A stretch of DNA of 64,000 nucleotides from Chiridota heheva (lineage: Eukaryota > Echinodermata > Holothuroidea > Apodida > Chiridotidae): positions 228,501 to 292,500 of the forward strand of contig JAIGNY010000904.1 in the NCBI GenBank assembly GCA_020152595.1, read 5' to 3'. The notes beneath the pieces were generated by a model that saw nothing but the letters and a program-made list of their open reading frames with translations, ran no database searches and was not told where the DNA came from. The position numbers and the translations under genes are program-made. Of the stretch, positions 51,201 to 53,324 are shown one piece after another (the stretch's first letter is position 1; every line of letters begins with the position of its first letter).

Positions 51201-51879
51201 TTTCTTCCTCCATAACGAAAAAATAAGGAATATTTTAGGAAAAATTGATGATCTGTAGTACTCTTCACAGCTTCAATGATACATACACACATGACATTAC
51301 CTCAGTGCTAGAACTGAATCTTTTTATTCACAAATGACTTTTATAGAAAGCTATAGCTATTGTGAACTCCGAAGATGCTTTTAAAGTTTAAGCTTTGTAT
51401 GGAAACACTCTTTACTATTTTATTATATTGGAAAAGAAGATTGTTGTTGTTGTAGTTTAATATGGTGTTTACTTTCCTCAAAAAAAAGAAGCAGTTTTGT
51501 GACTCCTAAAGCTACTGAAGAAACTAGAAACCCCCACCCACATAAGGACAATCCACCATTTTGTAGTAAGATCCATATTCAAAAATCTTGTACCTGCTCT
51601 TTGGAAACCTAACATTCCATTACCATGTCCTCATTTTTGTTTCCCCAGATCAATGCTCTTATCGTTTGTGGCAAGCTGAGAAACGCATATCTTCTTGCTG
51701 TTAAAGGGGAGCGAGAGGAGGATGTGCAGCGAATAGCTGGTGCAGCTGAGAGAATGGGACAGGCGCAAGTCAAGGGCTTCTGTGATAAATGGCTGACAGC
51801 ACAGGCCCAGAAGAGGCAACATGAAAAGGATGCAGTTGATTTTCTCTTCAATAAGAAGGAAAAATCCAAGTGGAAGTGA
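112..51879 (+). CDS. ZFYVE26: Spastizin / FYVE-CENT orthologue (zinc finger FYVE domain protein 26), 5'-partial, 32 exons plus a candidate microexon
   Basis: Spliced gene whose exons join in frame for about 1,918 codons to a TGA at 51877-51879. Known role of the family: a very large PI3P-binding protein of late endosomes and lysosomes that works with spatacsin (SPG11) and the AP-5 adaptor in lysosome reformation and autophagy; it has also been linked to cytokinesis. Order in the encoded part: region matching human around its QVPPERL motif (here QIPPVRL, residue about 57); a DUF547-like domain (about 150-390); a helical region beginning TLSYLQSKSELFATLAG; LEQLLMNMK (about 960); a Ser-rich linker; FYVE finger (about 1133-1202); helical repeats to the C terminus (CDSYLSRVDLL, KFSRVLK, MTCINFF, LPTLFGN, GKLRNAYLLAVK). 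All junctions have AG/GT sites and matching phases, so the gene looks intact. The N-terminal part, about 1,200 residues in human, lies before the window. The DUF547-like segment is the main oddity. Identity is very secure; individual borders are predictions. Confidence 0.96.
287..1048 (+). other. Intron 1: no other feature seen
   Basis: AT-rich intron. I see no repeat, RNA gene or further exon in it. Confidence 0.6.
1049..1287 (+). CDS. ZFYVE26: ZFYVE26 exon 2 of window
   Basis: Acceptor AG at 1047-1048, donor GTGAGT at 1288. The leftover AG of exon 1 plus G gives Arg, then LEDVANKLKLDLVRITIQSC, matching the human stretch ending VIVSCCCEP. One base is left over at the end and fits the next exon. 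A second frame is also open here, but the spliced phases select this one. Confidence 0.87.
1880..2200 (+). mobile_element. 3' tail of the RNase H-type LINE family, 5'-truncated copy
   Basis: In intron 2. The sequence from about 1890 to the (CAAA)n run at 2180-2196 closely matches 50505-50830 and the tail of the LINE copy at 53325-55605. Shared blocks include TCCCCACAACTC, the Cys/Leu-poor CT-rich stretch, CTCAGGCACAATTTGACC and the ending CATCAAACAAACAAAC. The rest of intron 2 (1288-1880) shows nothing recognisable. Confidence 0.75.
2394..2629 (+). CDS. ZFYVE26: ZFYVE26 exon 3: start of the DUF547-like domain
   Basis: Acceptor TTTTGATAG before 2394, donor GTTGGT at 2630. Encodes IQGPDWSAIFDLSAATRVAC, then ERICFFVNVLNLLHIHA. 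The last stretch aligns with the hallmark DUF547 (PF04784) segment of the type FWINVYNALVIH, with the canonical Trp and Tyr replaced by Phe and Leu. Ends on a codon boundary. Confidence 0.9.
2630..3230 (+). other. Intron 3: no other feature seen
   Basis: AT-rich intron without recognisable repeats or coding potential. Confidence 0.55.
3231..3397 (+). CDS. ZFYVE26: ZFYVE26 exon 4: DUF547-like domain
   Basis: Strong acceptor TTCCTTACAG, donor GTAAGA at 3398. Starts KEMFIPSHTRHRSLSSPPTP, a Ser/Pro-rich insert, and ends HLSKYAYKIGQMGVV, which fits the DUF547 YNIGG segment. Phase runs 0 to 2. Confidence 0.91.
3636..3700 (+). repeat. TCTG/TTTG simple repeat in intron 4
   Basis: Degenerate tetranucleotide run of TGTC/TGTT units. 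The rest of intron 4 (3398-3982) contains nothing else I can identify. Confidence 0.7.
3983..4068 (+). CDS. ZFYVE26: ZFYVE26 exon 5: DUF547-like domain
   Basis: Acceptor CATTCCTTGCAG, donor GTATGT at 4069. Encodes AFDLQFIVLRKGLPPPS and GHTLVDRLV. It corresponds to the DUF547 segment of the type SLDDIEHGILR; the usual Glu-His pair is Gln-Phe here. One G is left over. Confidence 0.9.
4826..4945 (+). repeat. 22-bp tandem repeat, about 5.5 copies, in intron 5
   Basis: Units start at 4826, 4848, 4870, 4892, 4914 and 4936 and share TGTGTGGATCTCTAA. The array ends 31 bp before the acceptor of exon 6, so it abuts the branch-point region. Upstream, 4069-4825 is plain AT-rich intron. Confidence 0.9.
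4977..5077 (+). CDS. ZFYVE26: ZFYVE26 exon 6: DUF547-like domain, SCPP motif
   Basis: Acceptor TTCTTCCATCAG, donor GTAAGC at 5078. Encodes DLSPADPWYPYVPEPDTRLV followed by FVISTGCTSCPPLV. The G-x-x-S-C-P-P core is the most recognisable signature of the DUF547 family (FALNCGSKSCPP type). Ends on a codon boundary. Confidence 0.93.
5588..5779 (+). pseudogene. THAP-like zinc-finger exon remnant in intron 6
   Basis: From ATG at 5588 the + frame reads MVNKNCAYRFCKSDSHY, then FIAFAKNSEDLEKCRKWIKA and SGRLHEYLNVNA. The CxxxxC start and the LEKC..WIKA(C)GR block are typical of THAP domains, which occur in P-type transposons and host genes. A GTGTAT that could be a donor follows at 5780; the later CxxHF part of the finger is not in this stretch. 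Most likely a relic of a THAP-bearing element or retained exon, unrelated to ZFYVE26. Confidence 0.5.
5940..6885. repeat. 21-bp minisatellite, about 44 copies, in intron 6
   Basis: Unit reads TATGTATAGATCACATGTGG plus T, with a TTGT variant in place of TGGT. Every unit holds the palindrome CACATGTG. Because 21 is a multiple of 3, frames stay open on both strands for about 300 codons; these are not genes. Variant units are clustered and show a longer-range pattern. Confidence 0.97.
7052..7144 (+). CDS. ZFYVE26: ZFYVE26 exon 7: DUF547-like domain
   Basis: Acceptor CTTATTTCAAG, donor GTATCA at 7145; exactly 31 codons, phase 0-0. Encodes ILKDKDMDEQLDIVMQEYLE and a short charged tail. This parallels the DUF547 helix after SCPP, with its D/E-EEL...A...FL pattern. 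Confidence 0.9.
7145..7716 (+). other. Intron 7: no other feature seen
   Basis: No recognisable repeat or RNA; ordinary AT-rich intron. Confidence 0.55.
7717..7948 (+). CDS. ZFYVE26: ZFYVE26 exon 8: end of the DUF547-like domain
   Basis: Acceptor TCTGTCCTCTAG, donor GTAAGT at 7949. Begins IIFPQLLEWFRKDFTG, the equivalent of the DUF547 motif LPKLLEWYARDF, and continues NIYTGLLNMIVPHVSQTL with no recognised similarity. One base (A) is left over. Confidence 0.92.
7992..8241 (+). mobile_element. Internally deleted derivative of the RNase H-type LINE family
   Basis: In intron 8. The first part (7992-8070) matches the reverse-transcriptase region of the LINE family, including TTTGGTCCTCAC and CTGGAGGACAGCTAT; the counterpart in the minus copy is near 60875-60945. 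It then jumps directly to the 3' tail (ATGCACCTCCTCTCTCGATC ... CAGGCACAATTTGACC) and ends in a (CAAA)n run at 8222-8241. Confidence 0.65.
8393..9399 (+). CDS. ZFYVE26: ZFYVE26 exon 9 (large exon)
   Basis: Acceptor TCTGTATTGCAG, donor GTAAGT at 9400; about 335 codons. After a basic and Ser-rich stretch comes TESTLSYLQSKSELFATLAG, matching human ALAFLKSRSKLLATVA. A Glu run encoded by GAG repeats lies near 8801-8820. The exon ends LQLLEMVLARRVDG...FEEMKIYKQ, matching the human region ending LAELQVYQK. The reading frame runs on into the intron to 9543, but the match stops at the donor. Confidence 0.95.
9400..9918 (+). other. Intron 9: no other feature seen
   Basis: The exon 9 frame continues to a stop at 9541-9543, but the extra residues have no spastizin similarity. 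No repeats seen. Confidence 0.55.
9919..10134 (+). CDS. ZFYVE26: ZFYVE26 exon 10
   Basis: Acceptor CTGCCTCCAG, donor GTAAAT at 10135; 72 codons, phase 0-0. Contains YSLKWQQVAAGSSEEPQKIF and VDFELAAKWANQHEIL, parallel to the human DWQTLRSCC ... EYELCEEWG region. Confidence 0.93.
10135..10650 (+). other. Intron 10: no other feature seen
   Basis: AT-rich intron without recognisable content. Confidence 0.55.
10651..10716 (+). CDS. ZFYVE26: ZFYVE26 exon 11 (22 codons)
   Basis: Acceptor TCTTTCATAG, donor GTAAGT at 10717. Encodes QIKKKRLECLLKDSNNALQA and two more residues, equivalent to human HQKHLLHLLERRDHDKALQL. Phase 0-0. Confidence 0.9.
10741..11392. mobile_element. TTAA-flanked MITE with terminal inverted repeats in intron 11
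   Basis: TTAA at 10741-10744 and again at 11389-11392 flank a 644-bp element. It starts AGGTATATGGACAGGTA and ends with the near-perfect complement TACCTGTCCGTATACCT (one mismatch), with weaker pairing continuing inward. It has no coding capacity. TTAA duplications are typical of piggyBac-type transposition, although the termini lack the usual CCC. The rest of intron 11 to 12487 is AT-rich, with an imperfect duplication at about 12195-12325. Confidence 0.75.
12488..12661 (+). CDS. ZFYVE26: ZFYVE26 exon 12
   Basis: Acceptor TTGTTTCACCAG, donor GTGAAA at 12662; 58 codons. Contains EEAMILCRSLLDSPAV and ends EELQALSIGVK, matching human EIQALYVGSK. Confidence 0.94.
12786..12925. repeat. 35-bp tandem repeat, four copies, in intron 12
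   Basis: Four units start at 12786, 12821, 12856 and 12891, each beginning TAGGTTAGGGTT and containing TTTGGACCTTTGC. Each carries one telomere-like TTAGGG. The remainder of intron 12 (to 13702) shows nothing else. Confidence 0.92.
13703..13798 (+). CDS. ZFYVE26: ZFYVE26 exon 13
   Basis: Acceptor CTGTATGCAG, donor GTAGTT at 13799; 32 codons. Encodes ALLCLPERAQEDYTHLKG and LILEQLLMNMK. The last nine residues are identical to the human protein, the best conserved block before the FYVE finger. Confidence 0.96.
13799..14339 (+). other. Intron 13: no other feature seen
   Basis: A + frame stays open through much of this intron after exon 13, but it shows no family similarity and crosses the donor. 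Confidence 0.5.
14340..14490 (+). CDS. ZFYVE26: ZFYVE26 exon 14
   Basis: Acceptor TTGATCCTAG, donor GTATTT at 14491. Encodes VEWAGKVYTVLQQELESTLL and then IHRYAKEAIDLHVVQPTSL, matching human VDWATVAVQTLQQLL and SRYAEKALDFPYP. One G is left over. Confidence 0.93.
14540..15150. repeat. 75-bp minisatellite, about 8 copies, in intron 14
   Basis: Units are spaced 75 bp (for example CCAGCAAAAGGGAACC at about 14607, 14682 and 14757) and share GAGATGATTTTGTGTGAAGT. The middle copies are nearly identical and the outer ones diverged, so expansion came from the centre. 75 is divisible by 3, which explains a spurious 117-codon frame. The rest of intron 14 (15150-15951) is AT-rich without recognisable features. 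Confidence 0.93.
15952..16011 (+). CDS. ZFYVE26: ZFYVE26 exon 15 (short)
   Basis: Acceptor TATTCCTCTTTAG, donor GTAAAC at 16012. Completes a Gly/Asp codon and encodes DSFEVISNLSDEWELTFVT. It lies in the linker before the FYVE finger, where human conservation is low; support comes from splice sites and phase. Confidence 0.78.
16161..16307 (+). CDS. ZFYVE26: ZFYVE26 exon 16: Ser/Thr-rich linker
   Basis: Acceptor TTTTAAAG, donor GTTATA at 16308 (weak donor). Encodes SSLTRSMTSTSLMSLTTV and VPPPSIPVPRSSLDK, a low-complexity linker like the Ser/Pro-rich segment before the human FYVE finger. Phase fits both neighbours. Confidence 0.77.
16390..16980 (-). mobile_element. CR1/L2-type LINE 3' fragment
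   Basis: The minus strand encodes the C-terminal part of a reverse transcriptase: HIDYCNSLLVGLPDYQLYRI, LNGAAWLIVRLPKFSHI and LKSLHWLPVKQRIDYKI. It then has a tail with TATATAAATTTATGTATTAT ending near 16390, as is usual for CR1/L2 elements. 5'-truncated and inactive. Confidence 0.85.
16981..20240. other. Intron 16, central part: unidentified, locally GC-richer sequence
   Basis: From 16980 to about 17300 the base composition is clearly less AT-rich than the rest of the intron, with CCGCCACGGTAT-like blocks repeated imperfectly near 17140, 17235 and 17465. Ancient repeated segments resemble one another at about 17260-17390 and 17470-17590. No coding similarity recognised. 18780-19600 holds T-rich and C-rich low-complexity sequence. 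Confidence 0.4.
20245..21608 (+). mobile_element. Non-LTR retrotransposon fragment (reverse transcriptase), 5'-truncated
   Basis: The frame 20253-20858 reads FLDLTKAFDTLDHNILLKKL, YGVPQGSILGPLLFLL and FILYADDSNVL, the RT core motifs with an intact F/YADD. A frameshift follows, then C-terminal RT-like sequence (KGTLPNIFSHYF, FLYGIPY) with stops. The 3' end carries GGGAGTGCTCCCCCAAACC-like sequence and AATAAAGTGCGATCAAT near 21590. Lies in intron 16. Confidence 0.85.
22730..22880 (+). pseudogene. Possible helix-turn-helix transposase fragment
   Basis: The + frame reads LEKCGISVSSVKRIVPTRNQ and then PQKKMCCPRKLDESIERN. The pattern GIS..SV.RIV ... RKLD resembles the N-terminal HTH part of some DDE transposases. 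It stops being meaningful where the hairpin at 22882 begins. Weak evidence. Confidence 0.3.
22882..22993. repeat. Near-perfect 112-bp hairpin (inverted repeat) in intron 16
   Basis: Arm 22882-22932 starts GTCTTTGTACTCCAGCAGAT; arm 22943-22993 ends with its exact complement ATCTGCTGGAGTACAAAGAC. The first 40 positions pair perfectly, two adjacent mismatches follow, then nine more pairs around a loop of about 10 bases (CGCCTACAGG). Confidence 0.95.
22994..24264 (+). other. End of intron 16: no other feature seen
   Basis: AT-rich with a purine/pyrimidine-biased part near 23200-23340 (GAGGGAGGA and G runs). No coding similarity or RNA recognised. Confidence 0.45.
24265..24482 (+). CDS. ZFYVE26: ZFYVE26 exon 17: first half of the FYVE finger
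   Basis: Acceptor CGCACTTTATAG, donor GTAAGT at 24483. After a Ser/Pro-rich part it encodes EFVLPTSPPNKEDWVPDG, close to human EFVPPATPPARHQWVPDE. It then gives HCMLCKEEKFSM with the first zinc-binding Cys pair and the WxxD motif that contacts PI3P. Confidence 0.96.
24483..25756 (+). other. Intron 17, splitting the FYVE finger: no mobile element seen
   Basis: 1.27-kb intron lying between the first zinc-binding Cys pair and the RRHHCRRCGR block. A small degenerate duplication with AAAGTGCCCC occurs at about 25155-25200. Confidence 0.55.
25757..25896 (+). CDS. ZFYVE26: ZFYVE26 exon 18: second half of the FYVE finger
   Basis: Acceptor GTCCTTGCAG, donor GTGAGA at 25897. Encodes LNRRHHCRRCGRVVCWRCS and VRVCNECYNMF. 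The basic RRHHCRRCGR signature, the remaining zinc cysteines and the RVC motif are all intact, so PI3P binding is expected. Confidence 0.98.
26267..26331 (+). CDS. ZFYVE26: ZFYVE26 exon 19 (short)
   Basis: Acceptor GCTTTCTCCAAG, donor GTAAGC at 26332. Encodes HLGGRLSSTPVSLEKRPNLV, a linker after the FYVE finger without recognisable human counterpart. Phases fit exons 18 and 20. Confidence 0.8.
26332..26960 (+). other. Intron 19: short unexplained open frame, otherwise featureless
   Basis: A frame at 26625-26822 reads FQDLRKKFLQVHRGQWALSF and CIDLAIASFAEGVKLAI. It has an internal CCAG acceptor-like site but no matching donor in phase with exons 19 and 20. I recognise no family. Confidence 0.3.
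26961..27139 (+). CDS. ZFYVE26: ZFYVE26 exon 20
   Basis: Acceptor GTGTGGTTTAG, donor GTACAG at 27140. After a Ser/Gly-rich start it encodes IEWRLSTDTEENQRIREEFC, matching human VEWILDLKEEENELVRSEFY. Confidence 0.95.
27381..27945. repeat. 21-bp minisatellite, about 25 copies, in intron 20
   Basis: Unit GTGGATGGCAAATGGGACAT plus A. Copies in the core are near identical; from 27850 the units become longer and more divergent (GGGTCATAGTGTGGGATGG). Open frames on the minus strand are a by-product of the unit length. Confidence 0.95.
28311..28471 (+). CDS. ZFYVE26: ZFYVE26 exon 21
   Basis: Acceptor TTGTCCTTTCAG, donor GTAAAT at 28472. Encodes APSTSLCLSILELHDEPLEC and VSNPEVDYNLVI, matching human APSASLCIAILNLHRDSIAC and LTNPEVDAGLL. 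Confidence 0.96.
28620..28795 (+). mobile_element. Diverged 3' tail of the RNase H-type LINE family in intron 21
   Basis: Shares CTCACAATTTGACCTT, TGTCATGGTGCCGTT and CCTCATCAAACAAAC with the other tails. Older and shorter than the copies at 1880 and 50505. The rest of intron 21 (28472-29281) is featureless apart from an A run near 29070. Confidence 0.6.
29282..29458 (+). CDS. ZFYVE26: ZFYVE26 exon 22
   Basis: Acceptor CTGTATATTACAG, donor GTGGGT at 29459. Encodes MMRNLLLNAKLKFVRG and CDSYLSRVDLLKLFVAENTA, matching human IMKQLLFSAKMMFVK and CDSYISKVDVLNILVAA. Confidence 0.96.
29525..30242. repeat. 30-bp minisatellite, about 24 copies, in intron 22
   Basis: Unit contains GAGTGACATGTTGGATGTTT and CTCATGAATT. 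It begins 67 bp after the donor of exon 22. Units differ mainly at one A/G (TTGAG versus TTAAG) and at a TCATTAA variant. Long open frames on both strands follow from the unit length. Confidence 0.96.
30243..30939 (+). other. Rest of intron 22: no feature seen
   Basis: AT-rich sequence between the minisatellite and exon 23. Confidence 0.5.
30940..31105 (+). CDS. ZFYVE26: ZFYVE26 exon 23
   Basis: Acceptor CTCCATGTGTAG, donor GTACCT at 31106. Encodes LSLAMEVSTKCGVDPSAVWS and then AGDYQTARSKFSRVLK, matching human LGVEVSTKTGLDTTGAW and AGNLTAAREKFSRCLK. Confidence 0.96.
32070..32470 (-). repeat. Dispersed repeat related to the 88-bp array of intron 29
   Basis: On the minus strand it holds GGATTAGTTTAGTGGTCAAG and TTATCTTACTTGAAAGCAGA followed by CTAGTTGTGATATCAC. 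These match the unit at 42345-43290 and its edge at 43380-43400. The rest of intron 23 (31106-32070) is AT-rich without features. Confidence 0.5.
32533..32625 (+). CDS. ZFYVE26: ZFYVE26 exon 24
   Basis: Acceptor TCTCTACCTTTAG, donor GTAAGT at 32626; 31 codons. Encodes PIHDKNASLPPSKLLQDIIE then YLESSTAQSIK, matching human RLVQDVVEYLESTVRP. Confidence 0.93.
32686..32712 (+). CDS. ZFYVE26: Candidate 27-nt microexon of ZFYVE26
   Basis: Acceptor GGCTTCACAG ends at 32685 and donor GTAAGG starts at 32713. The nine codons read TFETKEGDN, phase 0-0, so inclusion or skipping keeps the frame. The intron from exon 24 would be only 60 bp. The 3' half and donor recur at about 36935-36965, beyond a retrotransposon. 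It could be an alternative exon or chance. Confidence 0.45.
32713..36938 (+). mobile_element. CR1-like non-LTR retrotransposon with SGNH-type ORF1, decayed
   Basis: ORF1 remnants: a Cys-rich part (VCSKCTRLKAFEF) near 33270, an SGNH hydrolase block with VLWIGDSLVR near 33580, VLVVGLLPRKVSS near 33840 and DGLHLTRNGARILARG near 33995. ORF2: apurinic endonuclease from 34160 (IIGITESWIYSEI, RGGGVLLLVKDNF, VVYRSPNSS). Reverse transcriptase: NSNKAPGPDG near 35410, LDFQKAFDKVPLG near 35775, FADDTKL near 36012, then LVRPYLECTILAW. Several frameshifts and stops make it inactive. Flanked by an imperfect direct repeat of about 40 bp (32690-32730 and 36930-36970). Confidence 0.9.
37142..37302. repeat. Two-copy tandem duplication of about 78 bp
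   Basis: Two copies share TGAGGTA(T/C), ATCTGAAGACA(G/T)GTCAGGGA and CCCCATGGTCAAGCATAAGC. The second copy carries a small insertion (CAGTCAAGCT). Between the LINE and exon 25. Confidence 0.85.
37626..37688 (+). CDS. ZFYVE26: ZFYVE26 exon 25 (21 codons)
   Basis: Acceptor CTTCTCTTTTGCAG, donor GTAGGA at 37689. Encodes AQDILNTSSTSIREFIAMPQ and Arg. It lies where the human protein reads LRTQSLSLAVIPEGK; similarity is modest, but splice sites and phase are good. Confidence 0.87.
37965..38165 (-). mobile_element. tRNA-derived SINE (Glu-like head) in intron 25
   Basis: On the minus strand the head reads TGGTGTAGTGG (A box, 38148-38158) and CCCGGGTTCGTATCCCGG (B box with its stem, around 38103-38118), followed by an unrelated tail toward 37965. 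Spacing and boxes fit a tRNA-Glu-like pol III promoter. The acceptor stem is not convincing, so a SINE rather than a functional tRNA. Confidence 0.6.
38383..38526 (+). CDS. ZFYVE26: ZFYVE26 exon 26
   Basis: Acceptor GTTCCTTCCACAG, donor GTAAGT at 38527; 48 codons. Encodes MKECLFYITTYASHLTAVQF and YMKHGLLSVAMEYITNN, matching human YQECLFYLHNYSTNLAIISF. Confidence 0.96.
38527..39563 (+). other. Intron 26: no other feature seen
   Basis: AT-rich; no repeat or coding similarity recognised. Confidence 0.55.
39564..39761 (+). CDS. ZFYVE26: ZFYVE26 exon 27
   Basis: Acceptor TTTTCTTACACAG, donor GTGGGG at 39762; 66 codons. Encodes SEVFLEGIYLPCLRQGKLGL and LNHVLYKMQLFMK, matching human PEVFIEGIFQPSYKSGKLHT and YYHILYELQQFMK. 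Confidence 0.97.
39762..40225 (+). other. Intron 27: no other feature seen
   Basis: The exon 27 frame is open into the intron up to 39887 but without family similarity. Confidence 0.5.
40226..40431 (+). CDS. ZFYVE26: ZFYVE26 exon 28
   Basis: Acceptor CTTGTTATTTCAG, donor GTAAGT at 40432. Encodes DFVRAAMTCINFFQSGAKTY and YAKDHLQTMLD, matching human DQVRAAMTCIRFFSHKAKSY and KAKDHLKIYLQ. Confidence 0.97.
40432..41322 (+). other. Intron 28: no other feature seen
   Basis: No recognisable repeat or RNA. Confidence 0.5.
41323..41500 (+). CDS. ZFYVE26: ZFYVE26 exon 29
   Basis: Acceptor TAATATTTTACAG, donor GTAAGT at 41501. Encodes HMNTITIQIEVTKFLYRAQF and LPTLFGNSREKAEVAHR, matching human HMNTLQLQMEVTRFLHRC and LPTLFGNNHMKMDVACK. 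Confidence 0.97.
41850..42205. repeat. About 38-bp minisatellite, about 9 copies, in intron 29
   Basis: Units share GGAGTTGATTGGTTGGGTAA and CAAAGGAAACACTCCCC with small deletions that vary the period. Each unit contains GATTGG, the complement of a CCAAT box. Directly precedes the 88-bp array. Confidence 0.9.
42340..43295. repeat. About 88-bp tandem array, about 11 copies, in intron 29
   Basis: Successive copies of CAGGGGTTCAAGTC are 87-89 bp apart. Units also share GAAACCACTCGATACCTTGT, TTAGGGAGATTTAAAGAATT and CTTATATGAAAGCGGACTT. The sequence shows no open frame. Confidence 0.92.
43296..44160. repeat. Inverted and dispersed relatives of the 88-bp unit
   Basis: Around 43725-43890 and 44070-44130 the complement of the unit appears (GAACTAATCCTTTAA, GCTTTCTTCACCATTTTGT). 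Opposed to GTGAAGAAAGCATTC at about 43298, this forms an inverted pair some 500 bp apart. A stretch at 43875-44075 between the inverted copies is less AT-rich and unidentified. Confidence 0.6.
44710..44800 (+). repeat. Possible tRNA-like SINE relic
   Basis: GCTCGGTGGTAGA (A-box-like) at about 44712 and GGGTTTGATTC (B-box-like) at 44752 have tRNA-like spacing. TTTGATTCTT is repeated just after. No complete cloverleaf seen. Confidence 0.35.
45113..45172 (+). CDS. ZFYVE26: ZFYVE26 exon 30 (20 codons)
   Basis: Acceptor TTGTATTTTCAG, donor GTATGA at 45173. Encodes VLLGGSNVDEGFSLAFRIIQ, matching human VMLGGKNVEDGFGIAFRVLQ almost position by position. Confidence 0.96.
45424..45658. mobile_element. 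MITE with about 30-bp terminal inverted repeats in intron 30
   Basis: Starts CAATCTTGGACAAAACTTAT then TGGGACACC; ends GGTGTCCCAA then CAGTTTTGTCCAAGATTG. The arms pair with only a couple of differences. 235 bp, non-coding. The CTTGGACAAAA-type terminus recalls Tc1/mariner elements, but a clear TA duplication is not preserved. Confidence 0.75.
45925..46158 (+). CDS. ZFYVE26: ZFYVE26 exon 31
   Basis: Acceptor TTGGTAATATCAG, donor GTGAGG at 46159; 78 codons with no stop. Encodes DFRLSDALIYSRAGRFLASC and EVLMNCIRVMVDNP...IIKSDSNK, matching human DFQLDAAMTYCRAARQL and ILLNCLEAF...IHNDDNK. Confidence 0.95.
46247..46335. repeat. 18-bp tandem repeat, about 5 copies, in intron 31
   Basis: Unit TTAAAAAGTCAAGTCTAG with a GGTAAAAATTC variant. 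Begins about 90 bp after the donor of exon 31. Confidence 0.85.
46780..46880 (+). repeat. tRNA-like SINE relic in intron 31
   Basis: TAGTCTAGCTG (A-box-like, 46787) and GGGTTTGAATACC (B-box-like, 46828) with tRNA-like spacing. No full tRNA fold, so a SINE head rather than a gene. Confidence 0.45.
46881..48910 (+). other. Intron 31, middle: no feature seen
   Basis: AT-rich sequence with A-rich runs; no repeat family or coding similarity recognised. Confidence 0.45.
48915..50320 (-). mobile_element. RTE-type LINE fragment in intron 31
   Basis: The minus strand encodes RT pieces: VPQKVTNIIKQWYDGSKSAV, VATGVKQECPMSGFLFLIPL and LEDLDYTDDIALLSSKWDHL. Downstream it reads SNNDLYKKTKM and EKRWIEIRHNLRRDA, the usual C terminus of RTE-like proteins. 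Several stops and frameshifts; both ends truncated. Confidence 0.85.
50505..50830 (+). mobile_element. 3' tail of the RNase H-type LINE family in intron 31
   Basis: Nearly the same sequence as 1880-2200: GATAAAATAGTCTCCTTCCT, TCTCGATCACAGCTTTCTGG, CAGGCACAATTTGACCTTCG, ending in (CAAA)n at 50810-50830. The high similarity of the two tails suggests recent common origin. Confidence 0.8.
51649..51879 (+). CDS. ZFYVE26: ZFYVE26 last exon with stop codon
   Basis: Acceptor TTTGTTTCCCCAG; stop TGA at 51877-51879. Encodes INALIVCGKLRNAYLLAVKG and FCDKWLTAQ, matching human AYLICCKLRSAYLIAVKQ and ICAQWLLTS. It then has a longer Lys-rich tail (NKKEKSKWK) than the human C terminus. Confidence 0.97.
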   Translation: MNALIVCGKLRNAYLLAVKGEREEDVQRIAGAAERMGQAQVKGFCDKWLTAQAQKRQHEKDAVDFLFNKKEKSKWK

Positions 51880-52604
51880 CGCTTCATTGCATTGATCCAA
51901 CAACTCAGAAATGAGGCAAAATGTATTTTAAAACTAGCTACAATTTTGACGAGCATCTCGATCACAAACTAATTTTTATATTTTGATAAAATTTGAAATT
52001 TAATCCCTTTCACACCTGCCTCTGAGATACATGTAGATGGTTGGAAATTTTATTATGTCTAAAATGTTGGTGCTTTGAGTGTTCTCCTCCAGTTTTTTTA
52101 TTCATTCATCATTTTTTTTTATAAATGTGCATTTGGCAACTGCAACAAAAGCACACAGAGATGCATTTTCATTAGGTAAAAATGTTGCAAATGAGCTGCT
52201 TGCTACCTAGAAAGTTTATTATATATACAGATCGTATAAATTATGGTGTAGCTTACTTAATTTAAAATTCAAACAGCTCTGGTTGGAAATCTGAAGGAAA
52301 TTTGCCTCATATATTACACATGTTGCTATAAGCTTTATAAGTCTGTCTGAATTAAGTAGCTCATGTAGTATTTAATAAGCTTTCGTAAGGATTGCCATCT
52401 GCTTATTAAATTAAAGGTTTTACATCAGAATTAATATCATCAACTGCAAAACTAGATCATGTTCCTATTCAAGCACTATGCAGCAAGAGTGTTCATGTAG
52501 CAGGTTCATAAGTATTCAGAAGATTGTTTTGTTATTGCAATTATCTTTCTGAACAGCATACTGGGATATTAATATAAATGGTTGTACATAAATTTACCAA
52601 TAAA
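51880..52604 (+). other. ZFYVE26: 3' untranslated region of ZFYVE26 ending at a poly(A) signal
   Basis: AT-rich sequence after the stop. AATAAA lies at 52599-52604, followed within about 50 bases by GT-rich sequence (52617-52645), a plausible cleavage region. No transcript is available to prove the end. Confidence 0.6.
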
Positions 52605-53120
52605 TTATTTGATTTGATTTCTTTCATGGATGTAATTGGGGTGTGATTCTTACATTTCGGGCATTATGTATTATACTAAGGCAGCATCAGTGGAAATGCC
52701 ATACTTAGTTTATTAATTAGTATATTAATTATGTATAGTAATTGGTTAGCTTGGCTTTACTCTCAGTGAAAATTTGATATATTTAAAATAGAATTGGCTT
52801 CATTATACTGTAGGAGCATGAAGTCTGAGCAAACAGCATTGTGAAAATCATAATTAACCATTGACATATGTATAGATTTTATTGGTGATAAAGATCAACT
52901 ATTTTTATACTTGTAAGCTCACATGTGTATAATTTAGGCTTCATTACAATATTATTCATAAGAAATTGTTTCTGTCATTTTATTTTAGTGTATTAATAGT
53001 CATGCATCCCAGTTCTTTTAGTTTGAAGGCTCATTGTGTAACTATGCAAGTATTGTTTTTATGTCGGCCTAATTATGTGCCTTACATCTTTCATAATACT
53101 CAAGTACCACAGGAGAAAGC
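52605..53120. other. Intergenic sequence after ZFYVE26: no feature seen
   Basis: AT-rich, without recognisable genes or repeats. Confidence 0.5.
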
Positions 53121-53240
53121 TATATCACTAGTGTAGTGATGGTAATACAAGTTATTAAGCTATATCACTAGTGTAGTGATGGTAATACAAGTAAATAAGC
53201 TATATCACTAGTGTAGTGATGGTATACAGTTTAATAGTGA
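53121..53240. repeat. 40-bp tandem repeat, three copies, each with a hairpin
   Basis: Units at 53121, 53161 and 53201 (the last diverging near its end). Each contains ATCACTAGTGTAGTGAT, which folds as a 7-bp stem with a 3-base loop. Confidence 0.85.
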
Positions 53241-53324
53241 TATGTTCATGTTTTCAGGTACCATTGATAATGTCACCAATAATAAATGGGATTGGTAGAA
53301 CATAATATCAGAAAATGACATATT

